A stretch of 23,781 nucleotides of DNA from Crocosphaera chwakensis CCY0110. Lineage in GTDB: Bacteria > Cyanobacteriota > Cyanobacteriia > Cyanobacteriales > Microcystaceae. Positions within the stretch are counted from its first letter, which is position 1; every line of letters begins with the position of its first letter. The notes below the pieces were generated by a model that worked only from the letters and a program-made list of their open reading frames with translations, had not been told where the DNA came from and ran no database searches. The stretch spans positions 1 through 23,781 of the forward strand of contig NZ_AAXW01000068.1 in the NCBI RefSeq assembly GCF_000169335.1, read 5' to 3'. A program made the translations under genes and the position numbers. This document shows, piece after piece, positions 16,491 through 23,781 of this stretch.

Positions 16491-16508
16491 TTAATATAGT
16501 AATATTAA
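16491..16508. promoter_or_regulatory. Second inverted repeat and candidate -10 (TATAGT)
   Basis: TTAATAT-AGTA-ATATTAA directly follows the GATC-centred palindrome. It contains TATAGT at 16495-16500, placed 18 bases after TTTACT, so the pair could form a promoter for the small basic protein with the operator over its -35. AT-only stems occur easily by chance in this genome. Confidence 0.3.
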
Positions 16509-16538
16509 AGAGATATATTTGAAGAGGAAATTAAGCCA

Positions 16539-16712
16539 ATGGGACGTAAAGCTAAATTAAAGAAAGAAAGAAAAGATCAACCTAAGCAACTCAAAAATTC
16601 TTCTCAGAATTCCGATCAATTTGTTCAACATTTAGAAAGACAAGGTTATTCTCTCAAAAAAGCGAAGATGGCTCCAGATATGCCTGAAAAAAAGATTAAT
16701 CCTCAAGTGTAA
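16539..16712 (+). CDS. Small basic protein, 57 residues, function unknown
   Basis: ATG at 16539, TAA at 16710-16712, with GAAGAGGAAA about 9 bases upstream as a good ribosome-binding site. The sequence begins MGRKAKLKKERKDQPKQ and is strongly basic at the N-terminus, followed by a helix-like middle (DQFVQHLERQGYSLKKAK) and MAPDMPEKKINPQV. I recall similar short MGRKAKLK-type proteins annotated as hypothetical in cyanobacteria, but cannot cite a family. The basic start suggests nucleic-acid or ribosome binding; this is inference. It is easily missed because of its size. Confidence 0.7.
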   Translation: MGRKAKLKKERKDQPKQLKNSSQNSDQFVQHLERQGYSLKKAKMAPDMPEKKINPQV

Positions 16713-16795
16713 TAGAAACCAATTGATTGAGCTAATAGGGGTTAACAATTATCAATAAATTTATTATCAGTTATTAGTTGTGTTTTAAAATTAAG

Positions 16796-17593
16796 ATGAA
16801 ATCCTATCAAGTTTTGACTATTGATTCTTTAGCTGCCCAAATCTATGAAAATGAAGAAAAACTATCCACTGGGGCTGCTAAAATTGGTCAAGAATATATC
16901 GAAAAGCTTCTAGACAATCAAGCTGAAGTAACCATTGTATTAGCCACAGGAAACTCCCAATTAAAATTTCTCGATATTTTAATTGCCTCTCACAAAATTG
17001 ATTGGTCAAGAATTAATTTATTACATTTAGACGAATATTTAGGAATTGAAGGAAAAAACTCAGCTAGTTTTCGTTTTTATCTCCATGAAAGAGTAGAAAA
17101 ACGCATTAATCCTAAATCATTTAATTACTTAATTGGTGATGCTTTAGAACCTATCCAAGAATGCGATCGCTATACACAATTACTCAAAAAATACCCCATT
17201 GATTTGTGTTGTTTAGGGGTTGGAGTAAATGGACATTTAGCGTTTAATGAACCACAAGTGGCGAATTTTGACGACCCCCACTGGGTAAAAATTGTCAAAT
17301 TAGATCAACAAACTCGTTGGATACAAGTTAGTCAAGGGCATTTTAAGAACTTTGATCAAGTGCCAAAATATGCCTTAACTGTGACCATTCCTACTATCTT
17401 ATCAGCGAAAAAAATAATCTGTTTAGCTCCGGGAGAAAACAAGGCAGAAATTGTTAAACAAATGCTACAAGAAGAAATTTCGACCCAGTGTCCCTCCTCT
17501 ATTTTAAGAAAACACTCCAATGCGACTTTATTACTCGATCAACAATCAGCAGCTTTACTATCATCTCCTGATGAAGAATCAGGAGAAAATTGA
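16796..17593 (+). CDS. nagB: Glucosamine-6-phosphate deaminase/isomerase
   Basis: 265 residues from the ATG at 16796; an in-frame TTG six codons earlier is less likely. It converts glucosamine 6-phosphate to fructose 6-phosphate and ammonium, linking amino-sugar salvage to central metabolism. Motifs: ATGNSQ at 50-55 (phosphate loop), LHLDEYLGI at 76-84 with Asp79, GVGVNGHLAFNEP at 141-153 with His147 and Glu152, and the C-terminal SILRKHSNATLLLD block. The E. coli catalytic-chain Asp141 is Asn145 here, as I recall for Bacillus-type enzymes, so this is not a defect. It converges on the Ycf23 gene with 17 bases between the stops. Confidence 0.9.
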   Translation: MKSYQVLTIDSLAAQIYENEEKLSTGAAKIGQEYIEKLLDNQAEVTIVLATGNSQLKFLDILIASHKIDWSRINLLHLDEYLGIEGKNSASFRFYLHERVEKRINPKSFNYLIGDALEPIQECDRYTQLLKKYPIDLCCLGVGVNGHLAFNEPQVANFDDPHWVKIVKLDQQTRWIQVSQGHFKNFDQVPKYALTVTIPTILSAKKIICLAPGENKAEIVKQMLQEEISTQCPSSILRKHSNATLLLDQQSAALLSSPDEESGEN

Positions 17594-17610
17594 TCAACAA
17601 TAAATAAGCG

Positions 17611-18357
17611 TTAAACGTTAACCTTAATCACGCTTTGTTGTAGAGCTTCCACAAGGGAACGAACGGCCGCCACCATAGCCACTTGATCATTCAGTTGGTT
17701 AATGGCTGAACCCACACCAATCCCTGATGCACCGGCCGTAATGGCCATTGGAGCCGTGACAGTAGATAAACCAGAAGCACAGATGACAGGAACAGATACA
17801 GCACGAGAAATACTATGGGCTGCAGCTAATGTGGGGGCTGCTTTTTCAATTAAACCTAGGGTTCCTGGGTGAGTCGGACGACTGCTGGTTCCGCCTTCAG
17901 TTTGAATAAGATTAGCTCCTGCCTCAACTAATGCCTCTGCTAAAGCGACTTGTTCATCTAAGGGGAGGATATGAGGAACCGTCACACAAAGGGGAGTATT
18001 AGGGAGTAATGCACGAGTTTGTTGGGTTAACGCTAGGACTTCTGGAGCCTCAAATCGTCGTCCTTGGGAATAAAACGCATCAAAATTACCAATTTCTACT
18101 AAATCTGCCCCGGCTTCAACAGCATCAGCTAATAACTGGGCTTCAACGGCAGAAACACAAATGGGTAAATCAATTAAGGAACGAATATAACGGACTAAAC
18201 TAGGGGAAGCAGCGATGTCAACAAAAGTTGCCCCTCCTGCTTGGGCTGCTTTAGCGATCGCTGAAACATTACTTTGATCAAAATTCGTCAAACCACTAAT
18301 GATTTTGATAGCTTGACGTTGTTCTAATGCTTTCTCTAATTGAGGGTGCATAATCAT
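17611..18357 (-). CDS. ycf23: Ycf23 / DUF561 TIM-barrel-like protein
   Basis: 248 residues from ATG 18357; an ATG at 18351 and an upstream TTG at 18369 are alternatives and no clear ribosome-binding site decides. The protein carries the Ycf23 pattern: AIKIISGLTNFDQSNV, AAQAGGATFVDIAASPSLV, ICVSAVEA, ADLVEIGNFDAFY, ANLIQTEGGTSS and PVICASGLS. The repeated beta-strand plus glycine turns fit a TIM barrel, like NanE or thiazole synthase. The family is conserved in cyanobacteria and red-algal plastids and has no established function. It is presumably a cytosolic enzyme. HIP1 occurs inside it at 18254. Confidence 0.92.
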   Translation of the reverse strand: MIMHPQLEKALEQRQAIKIISGLTNFDQSNVSAIAKAAQAGGATFVDIAASPSLVRYIRSLIDLPICVSAVEAQLLADAVEAGADLVEIGNFDAFYSQGRRFEAPEVLALTQQTRALLPNTPLCVTVPHILPLDEQVALAEALVEAGANLIQTEGGTSSRPTHPGTLGLIEKAAPTLAAAHSISRAVSVPVICASGLSTVTAPMAITAGASGIGVGSAINQLNDQVAMVAAVRSLVEALQQSVIKVNV

Positions 18358-18487
18358 GGTCTGTGTCAATAGATTTTGAAGACAATAATTAACCCATAGA
18401 AATTAATCCTATTATGGGGTCTTAGAATTAGTTTATCTTAACTTACAGCCATTTTCTGTGGGTGATGGCAAAGTCTACTATCAGGTT

Positions 18488-18507
18488 AAAAATGCGATCG
18501 CATTTTT
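18488..18507. repeat. HIP1 site in a perfect 20-bp palindrome
   Basis: AAAAATGCGATCGCATTTTT is fully self-complementary, with the cyanobacterial HIP1 octamer GCGATCGC in its centre. It lies in the 256-base gap between the divergently oriented side of Ycf23 and the 3' end of the NDH-2 gene. The A5/T5 flanks make a terminator-like hairpin, but no gene ends next to it, so I class it as a repeat. Confidence 0.6.
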
Positions 18508-18598
18508 CTTTGAAGATGACACGCTTATAACTATCAGGTAATGAGCAAATGCTATCAACTTAGATTAATTTTCACTCCTTCAATAAAGCTACCCAATA

Positions 18599-18622
18599 AG
18601 GGTAGGCATTGCCCACCCTACT
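18599..18622. repeat. Cyanobacterial GGGTAGGC/GCCCACCC interspersed hairpin
   Basis: GGGTAGGC (18600-18607) pairs with GCCCACCC (18611-18618) around a three-base loop, with one A/C mismatch. On the minus strand it reads GTAGGGTGGGCAATGCC, a sequence I recognise as a common small dispersed repeat of cyanobacterial intergenic regions. It sits 3 bases after the stop of the NDH-2 gene and may add transcript-end stability; there is no T-run. Confidence 0.6.
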
Positions 18623-18625
18623 ATT

Positions 18626-19984
18626 TTAGCGAGTAATAGGAGTTGGTGTTTCTGTTGATTCTTGAGGCATTTCTTGAGGTTTAACCTTGCGTTTTCCTTC
18701 CCCTACTCCAGTAATTAAACGGGCCCCACGACCACGGGTAAAGTAATTCCAACCCCATTGAATCATAACCACCAATTTGTTATCAAATTCGATGAGATAG
18801 TAAATGTGAGCCCAAACCCAAATAAACCAAGCCAAGAACCCTGAGAATTTCGCAAACCCTAAATTAACCACTGCTTTATTTTGACCAATGACCGCCATAT
18901 TGCCATAATCATCATAAACAAATGAAGGCAAAGACTCTCCTTGAAGACGTTTTTTAATTAATTTAGCAACATAAGCGGCCTGCTGCATCGCCACTGGTGC
19001 GATTCCAGGCAAAGGCCGTTCTCCTTGGTGGGGAAAATTAGCTAAATCACCGATAACAAAAATATCAGAATACCCTGGAATACTAAGATCAGGTTCCACC
19101 ACAACCCGTCCAGCACGGTCTAATGCTACCCCTGTGCGTTCAGCTAATACCTTACCCATTCTCGACGCTTTCACGCCAGCAGCCCATAAAATGGTGCGAG
19201 AGGTAATTTGTTTAATTTGTTCCCCTTGACGAACCGTTACCACATGGTCGTTGATATCTGTAACCATCGACTGGGTTTGTACTGTGACCCCTAAATGACG
19301 TAAATCATCTGCTGCTTTGGCAGATAATTCAGGGGGATAAGGAGGCAAAACTCGATCTAATCCTTCAATGAGGAGAATTTTAGCTTCTTTGGGATCAACG
19401 CTGCGAAAATCTCCAGCTAACGCACCATGAGCAATTTCTGCGATCGCCCCGGCCATTTCCACTCCTGTCGGGCCACCGCCAACAATAACAAAAGTTAACC
19501 AAGCTTGACGCTTAACGGGGTCAGTTTCTTTTTCGGCTGCTTCAAAGGCCATAAAAATACGGCGACGAATTTCAATGGCATCCTCAATGGTCTTTAAACC
19601 GGGTGCAAGAGGTTCCCAATGATCATTGCCAAAATAGTGATGAGAAACCCCTGTGGCTAATACTAAGATGTCGTAGGGAATGGGTTCATGATTATCAAGG
19701 ATAACCTCTTTTTTCTCAGGATCAAGATCGATCGCATGATCTAAAAGAACTTTAGTATTTTTATGTTGACGTAAAACCAATCGTAAAGGAGAAGAAATAT
19801 CAGCCGGAGAAAGCACTCCTGTGGCTACTTGATAAAGTAAAGGTTGAAATAAGTGAAAATTGCGTTTATCAACGAGCGTTACCTGTACAGAGGCATTTTT
19901 GAGGTCTTGAGCAGTATACAAGCCTCCGAAGCCCCCACCAATGATAACAACGTTTGCTTGATTTTTTAAAGCGTTACGATCCAT
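18626..19984 (-). CDS. Type II NAD(P)H dehydrogenase (NDH-2), FAD-dependent
   Basis: 452 residues from ATG 19984, with CAGGAG 12 bases upstream; an in-frame GTG at 20035 would add 17 residues without homologous look. A membrane-surface flavoprotein that passes electrons from NAD(P)H to quinone without pumping protons. Visible: FAD Rossmann VVIIGGGFGGLY (12-23), NAD Rossmann FVIVGGGPTGVE (165-176), FVIGDLA (second FAD site), and a C-terminal hydrophobic anchor (GFLAWFIWVWAHIYYL) followed by a basic tail. Cyanobacteria carry several paralogues (NdbA, NdbB, NdbC); one has been linked to phylloquinone synthesis. I cannot tell which this is. Divergent from pnp. Confidence 0.92.
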   Translation of the reverse strand: MDRNALKNQANVVIIGGGFGGLYTAQDLKNASVQVTLVDKRNFHLFQPLLYQVATGVLSPADISSPLRLVLRQHKNTKVLLDHAIDLDPEKKEVILDNHEPIPYDILVLATGVSHHYFGNDHWEPLAPGLKTIEDAIEIRRRIFMAFEAAEKETDPVKRQAWLTFVIVGGGPTGVEMAGAIAEIAHGALAGDFRSVDPKEAKILLIEGLDRVLPPYPPELSAKAADDLRHLGVTVQTQSMVTDINDHVVTVRQGEQIKQITSRTILWAAGVKASRMGKVLAERTGVALDRAGRVVVEPDLSIPGYSDIFVIGDLANFPHQGERPLPGIAPVAMQQAAYVAKLIKKRLQGESLPSFVYDDYGNMAVIGQNKAVVNLGFAKFSGFLAWFIWVWAHIYYLIEFDNKLVVMIQWGWNYFTRGRGARLITGVGEGKRKVKPQEMPQESTETPTPITR

Positions 19985-20170
19985 AACTGTTTTAAACTCC
20001 TGTCGCGTGGGTTCCACGCAGCTAACTTGCCTCACCCACAGTGTAAAGGGAATGGAAAAAAGGTTAAGTAACTAGAGTTACATGGGTCAAACCATCGCGT
20101 CAAGTTCCTTAAAAATGTTAGGATTGCGACAGAAAGAGAAACGTGATAAAAGAAAAGGAACGAACGCTAC

Positions 20171-22318
20171 ATGCAAGAGTTTGACAAGTCAATATCCTTC
20201 GACGGACGGGATATTAGGCTAAAGCTAGGATTGTTAGCCCCCCAAGCTGGCGGGGCAGTCTTGATTCAGTCTGGAGATACGGCAGTTTTGGTGACAGCAA
20301 CAACATCGAAAGGAAGAGAGGGCATCGACTTTTTACCCTTGACCGTAGATTATGAAGAGAGACTTTATGCTGCGGGGCGTATCCCAGGGGGCTTTTTAAG
20401 ACGGGAAGGCCGTCCCCCAGAACGGGCAATCCTCATTAGTCGTTTAATTGACCGTCCCTTACGTCCTTTATTTCCGAATTGGTGGCGTGATGAAATCCAG
20501 ATTATTGCGACAACCCTATCAATGGATGAAGAAGTTCCCCCGGACGTTTTAGCGGTGACAGGGGCTTCGATCGCTGTAATTCAGGCACAAATTCCTTTTT
20601 ATGGGCCAATGGCCGCGGTGAGAGTGGGTTTAATTGGTGATGACTTTATTATTAATCCCACCTATCGAGAAGTCGAAAGTGGGGATCTCGATCTCGTGGT
20701 AGCAGGAAGTCCTGATGGTGTGGTTATGGTCGAAGCAGGGGCTAATCAACTCCCTGAACAAGACATTATCGAGGCCATTGACTTTGGCTATGAAGCGGTT
20801 AGAGATTTAATCGGGGCCCAATACGACATCATGGAAGAGTTGGGTATGAAATTAGTCAAGGCTGAACCCCCAGGCGTTGATGAAGCCTTAGAAAAATTTA
20901 TCAGCGATCGCGCTGCTGACTCCATTAAAAAGGTTCTGGTTCAGTACGATCTCGGTAAAGCAGAACGGGATACCGCCCTTGATAATATTAAGGAAACTGC
21001 CATTGAGGAGGTGATCGCTGAACTGCCAGAAGAAGACCCCATCAAAGTTACCACCACCGAAGATCCTAAAGCGGTGGGTAAAGTCTATAAAGGGTTAACT
21101 AAAAAGTTAATGCGATCGCAAATCGTTGATGAGGGCATTCGGGTAGATGGCCGTAAACTCGACGAAGTGCGTCCGATTTCCTGTCGTGTGGGATTGTTAC
21201 CCCCAAGGGTACACGGTAGCGCACTATTTACCAGAGGACTTACCCAAGTCTTTTCTTTGGCTACGTTAGGGACTCCAGGGGATGCTCAAGACTTAGGGGA
21301 TGATCTCCATCCTGAAGACGAAAAACGCTATCTTCATCATTATAATTTTCCGCCTTTTTCTGTGGGAGAAACAAAACCCCTTCGTTCCCCAGGCCGCCGA
21401 GAAATCGGTCACGGGGCTTTAGCAGAACGGGCGATTACTCCTGTTTTACCGCCTCAAGATGAGTTTCCTTATGTGGTTCGGGTGGTTTCAGAAGTGGTTT
21501 CCTCTAACGGTTCGACTTCGATGGGATCAGTCTGTGGGTCTACTTTGGCTTTAATGGATGCTGGCGTTCCCATTACTAAACCAGTGAGTGGGGCAGCGAT
21601 GGGACTCATTCGAGAAGGGAAAGAGGTTCGTATCCTTACCGATATTCAAGGAATTGAAGACTTTTTAGGGGATATGGACTTTAAAGTGGCAGGAACCGAT
21701 GCCGGTATCACTGCTTTACAAATGGATATGAAAATTACGGGACTGTCAATGGATGTAGTAGCTAAAGCTATTGAACAAGCTTTACCAGCCCGTTTACATA
21801 TTCTTGAGAAAATGCTGGGTGCGATTGATCAACCGCGTCCAGAACTCTCTCCTTTTGCCCCGCGTCTGTTGACCATGAAAATTGACCCCGAACAAATTGG
21901 CTTAGTTATTGGTCCTGGGGGTAAAACCATCAAGAGCATCACTGAACAAACGGGTTCAAAAATTGATATTGCTGATGATGGAACGGTTACCATTGCTGCG
22001 ATTCAAGCTAAGAAAGCAGAACGGGCCCGCGACCTCATTTTTAACATGACTCGTAAACTCAATGAAGGAGAAGTTTATTTAGGTCGTGTTACCCGTATTA
22101 TTCCTATTGGGGCTTTTGTTGAAGTCTTACCAGGGAAAGAAGGGATGATTCATATTTCCCAGTTGGCCGAAAGGCGTGTCGGTAAGGTAGAAGAAGAAGT
22201 CGCCGTCGGGGATGAAGTCGTGGTTAAAGTTCGTGAAATCGACAACAAAGGCCGTCTCAATTTAACTCGTTTGGGTATTCATCCCGATGAAGCGGCCGCT
22301 GTTCGCAAAACCTTCTAA
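20171..22318 (+). CDS. pnp: Polyribonucleotide nucleotidyltransferase (PNPase)
   Basis: 715 residues, normal for the family. A trimeric 3'-5' phosphorolytic exoribonuclease; in cyanobacteria it also makes the heteropolymeric RNA tails, as no separate poly(A) polymerase acts there. Domains in order: first RNase PH core (about 10-145), helical linker, second RNase PH core (about 320-555) with GETKPLRSPGRREIGHGALA and the acidic DIQGIEDFLGDMDFK at 491-505, KH (about 571-630, LVIGPGGKTIK), and S1 (about 632-705, LGRVTRIIPIGAFVEV and GMIHISQLAERRVGKV). All parts are present. Two HIP1 sites lie inside. A strong terminator follows at 22418. Confidence 0.98.
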   Translation: MQEFDKSISFDGRDIRLKLGLLAPQAGGAVLIQSGDTAVLVTATTSKGREGIDFLPLTVDYEERLYAAGRIPGGFLRREGRPPERAILISRLIDRPLRPLFPNWWRDEIQIIATTLSMDEEVPPDVLAVTGASIAVIQAQIPFYGPMAAVRVGLIGDDFIINPTYREVESGDLDLVVAGSPDGVVMVEAGANQLPEQDIIEAIDFGYEAVRDLIGAQYDIMEELGMKLVKAEPPGVDEALEKFISDRAADSIKKVLVQYDLGKAERDTALDNIKETAIEEVIAELPEEDPIKVTTTEDPKAVGKVYKGLTKKLMRSQIVDEGIRVDGRKLDEVRPISCRVGLLPPRVHGSALFTRGLTQVFSLATLGTPGDAQDLGDDLHPEDEKRYLHHYNFPPFSVGETKPLRSPGRREIGHGALAERAITPVLPPQDEFPYVVRVVSEVVSSNGSTSMGSVCGSTLALMDAGVPITKPVSGAAMGLIREGKEVRILTDIQGIEDFLGDMDFKVAGTDAGITALQMDMKITGLSMDVVAKAIEQALPARLHILEKMLGAIDQPRPELSPFAPRLLTMKIDPEQIGLVIGPGGKTIKSITEQTGSKIDIADDGTVTIAAIQAKKAERARDLIFNMTRKLNEGEVYLGRVTRIIPIGAFVEVLPGKEGMIHISQLAERRVGKVEEEVAVGDEVVVKVREIDNKGRLNLTRLGIHPDEAAAVRKTF

Positions 22319-22417
22319 GTACAGAAATCCTAACTTCAAATTTCCCTAGCCAAACGCAGATGAGAGTTAGATAGAGGAAAATCATCAAAAAAGATGAAAA
22401 AATAATCAGTACAATGG

Positions 22418-22441
22418 AAACCTAGGTTAACCTAGGTTTTT
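22418..22441 (+). terminator. Rho-independent terminator after pnp
   Basis: AAACCTAGG and CCTAGGTTT form a nine-base stem around the tetraloop TTAA, followed by a T-run (22437-22441, then GTTTTTC). It lies 100 bases after the pnp stop and 16 bases before the next gene, so it separates the two transcripts. The whole stem-loop is a perfect palindrome. Confidence 0.85.
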
Positions 22442-22456
22442 GTTTTTCAAAAATTA

Positions 22457-23011
22457 ATGATTCGTCCAATGTTCAAAACAATCTTTGGGATTATAAGTAG
22501 CACTTTTTTTCTAAGTTCTCCTCTGTTAGCCCTAAATATAGGTAATAATTTTACTCTATTTAATAAATCTCCCCGTTTGCTTGATGCAGTGACGACATTA
22601 AGTCGGATTCGTGTCGAAGGGGCAACTTATTACTTTACTGTTCACTTACCGACTGATGTAGGAGAATCTCTGCAACAATTGACCCTTCAACAAACTCAAG
22701 GATTAGAAACGATTTATTTTTATTTAAATGATACGATTGCTTTTGAGGGAAGACCGGTTAATAGAGATGGTCATTTAAACATTGCTAGGGTTAAAAGAAA
22801 TCTGGATAATAATACCATTGCGGTGATTTTTGATCCCCCAATTCCTCCAGGAAAAACTTTTACTATTGCTATGAAACCTAAAAGTAACCCAGAACTTAGT
22901 GGGGATTATCAATTTGCGATTACTGCTTATCCGGCTGGGAAAAATGCCCAAGGTTTATATTTAGGGTTAGGTCGATTTAATTTTAATCAAAAAGGCGAGC
23001 GTTTTCCTTAA
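22457..23011 (+). CDS. Secreted DUF2808 domain-containing protein
   Basis: 184 residues from ATG 22457; an ATG four codons later (22469) gives a tidier signal peptide. The N-terminus is a signal sequence (MFKTIFGIISSTFFLSSPLLA) with likely cleavage after about residue 25, so the protein is periplasmic or outer-membrane associated. The mature part fits DUF2808: SPRLLDAVTTLSRIRVEGATY, YFTVHLPTDVGESLQQLTL, FDPPIPPGKTFTIAMKPKSNP and a terminal YLGLGRFNF. The family is abundant in cyanobacteria and lacks a known function. The IS66-like element begins within about 15 bases of its stop and does not interrupt it. Confidence 0.88.
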   Translation: MIRPMFKTIFGIISSTFFLSSPLLALNIGNNFTLFNKSPRLLDAVTTLSRIRVEGATYYFTVHLPTDVGESLQQLTLQQTQGLETIYFYLNDTIAFEGRPVNRDGHLNIARVKRNLDNNTIAVIFDPPIPPGKTFTIAMKPKSNPELSGDYQFAITAYPAGKNAQGLYLGLGRFNFNQKGERFP

Positions 23012-23024
23012 ACTCACATCTTGC

Positions 23025-23781
23025 GTAAGGATTCAGGTCTAGAAGTTAGGAATTAGGGAAGGAAACAAACAATTCGGATGACCGACTTTGGCTATTAATG
23101 ACTTCTCGAAAAAATCAATCACCGAACGTTCTTGACGACGACAAGTTTGAATAACCGTCAATAAGTTAGCTGTTTGTTTAAATCGTTCCATGCTTCTTGA
23201 ACCCCCACTAACTTTCCGTTTCGTGATGGCTAATCTTAAGGATCTTTCAGCAAGATTATTATCAGGGGGGATCTCTGGATGCTCCAGAAAATACCACCAT
23301 TGCTCTGCCTTTTGCCGAAGGTTTCGCAAAAGTTTTCCGGCTTCATAACCGGCTTTAGGCTTCCATTCTTCTGTGGCTATCTTTATCTTATCTTTGAATT
23401 GTCTTGCCCAAACTTGATAACCATGCCTATTCTTATCGTTTTGCCAAATACGATAATGACGGAAAGCTTCATCAATTAATTTGAGAAAAGTTTGACCGAT
23501 GGTTTTGTTATATTGACCTGGAGTTTTTATTAATCGCTGAAAGTGACGGCGTAAATGTGCCAAACATTTCTGTTGAGCAACAACAGTATAACCATTGTAA
23601 ACTCCCAAATCATCACTACTTAAAACACCACCATATTCATGGCCTAACTGATCTTCTAATTCCTTACGCCCCCTAGTATCAGCAGCCCGAAACAGGCAGA
23701 AAAGTTGATTGGTAAATACCCACAACCATTCTTTGACTCCCTTCACTGGCCAGGGTGTTTCATCAACATGAATTGGGGGTT
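23025..23781 (-). mobile_element. IS66-family insertion sequence, one end only
   Basis: The element holds an IS66-type transposase and runs off the right edge. A candidate terminus is GTAAGGATTCAGG at 23025, as IS66 elements typically start with GTAA and flank 8-bp target duplications. The other end and the duplication cannot be seen, so the exact boundary is inferred. It lies just after the DUF2808 gene. Confidence 0.6.
23039..23781 (-). CDS. tnpC: IS66-family transposase (TnpC-like), 5' end outside window
   Basis: The C-terminal 247 or so residues of a DDE transposase; the frame is open to the window edge, so the internal GTG at 23746 is not the real start. Visible blocks: HVDETPWPVKG (first catalytic Asp in DET), VLSSDDLGVYNGY (second Asp), AHLRRHFQRL, and PDNNLAERSLR with the catalytic Glu in the NxAERxLR motif. 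Downstream come GGSRSMERFKQTANLLTVIQ and a 40-residue tail, as usual for IS66. The core motifs visible are intact. Accessory genes tnpA and tnpB, if any, would be beyond the edge. Confidence 0.93.
   Translation of the reverse strand, partial: PPIHVDETPWPVKGVKEWLWVFTNQLFCLFRAADTRGRKELEDQLGHEYGGVLSSDDLGVYNGYTVVAQQKCLAHLRRHFQRLIKTPGQYNKTIGQTFLKLIDEAFRHYRIWQNDKNRHGYQVWARQFKDKIKIATEEWKPKAGYEAGKLLRNLRQKAEQWWYFLEHPEIPPDNNLAERSLRLAITKRKVSGGSRSMERFKQTANLLTVIQTCRRQERSVIDFFEKSLIAKVGHPNCLFPSLIPNF

Noticed and set aside
16796..17593. NagB with Asn in place of the E. coli catalytic-chain Asp141
   Set aside because: Bacillus-type enzymes are recalled to carry Asn there too, and all other active-site residues are present.
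17594..17610. Shared terminator between the convergent nagB and ycf23
   Set aside because: The 17-base gap shows no GC stem or T-run on either strand.

Overview
The window looks like a stretch of a cyanobacterial chromosome, most likely a unicellular AT-rich form related to Cyanothece/Crocosphaera. Three things point that way: at least eleven copies of the HIP1 octamer GCGATCGC (chance would give fewer than one), low GC, and gene families typical of cyanobacteria (Ycf23/DUF561, DUF3177, DUF2808, DUF2294, a Phormidium-like alanine dehydrogenase, Uma2). The genus is an inference from style; no marker gene fixes it.

Layout. 1-1.45 kb is a small accessory patch: the end of a Uma2 nuclease-like gene, a ParD-type antitoxin, its ParE-type toxin interrupted by an in-frame amber codon, and a doubtful antisense ORF. 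1.7-7.3 kb is a tightly packed sugar/glycan operon: an SDR of the GDP-fucose-synthase type, phosphoheptose isomerase (gmhA), heptose bisphosphatase (gmhB), one divergent GT-B-like protein and two GT4 glycosyltransferases. Together they suggest an activated (possibly 6-deoxy-) heptose attached to a surface glycan. 7.4-9.0 kb holds a heptad-repeat coiled-coil membrane protein and L-alanine dehydrogenase.

9.0-13.6 kb is a signalling island. Two overlapping histidine-kinase genes on the minus strand each carry a one-base deletion in a short homopolymer; restoring both gives complete proteins joined by a TAATG stop/start overlap. A divergent NarL-type regulator, a DUF2294 protein, a stand-alone receiver and a possible scrap of a third kinase follow. 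14.0-16.7 kb has CsbD, a DUF3177 membrane protein, an MFS transporter and a 57-residue basic protein behind a palindromic operator-like site. 16.8-18.4 kb is a convergent pair, glucosamine-6-phosphate deaminase and Ycf23. 18.6-22.4 kb is a divergent pair, type II NADH dehydrogenase and polynucleotide phosphorylase, the latter followed by a strong terminator. The window ends with a secreted DUF2808 protein directly abutted by an IS66-family transposase that runs off the right edge.

Most genes are ordinary cyanobacterial housekeeping or accessory genes. The parts most worth a second look are the doubly frameshifted kinase pair (with a receiver lacking its phospho-aspartate), the dead toxin beside an intact antitoxin, and the heptose/glycan operon. 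I found no CRISPR array, tRNA, rRNA or clearly new defence system.
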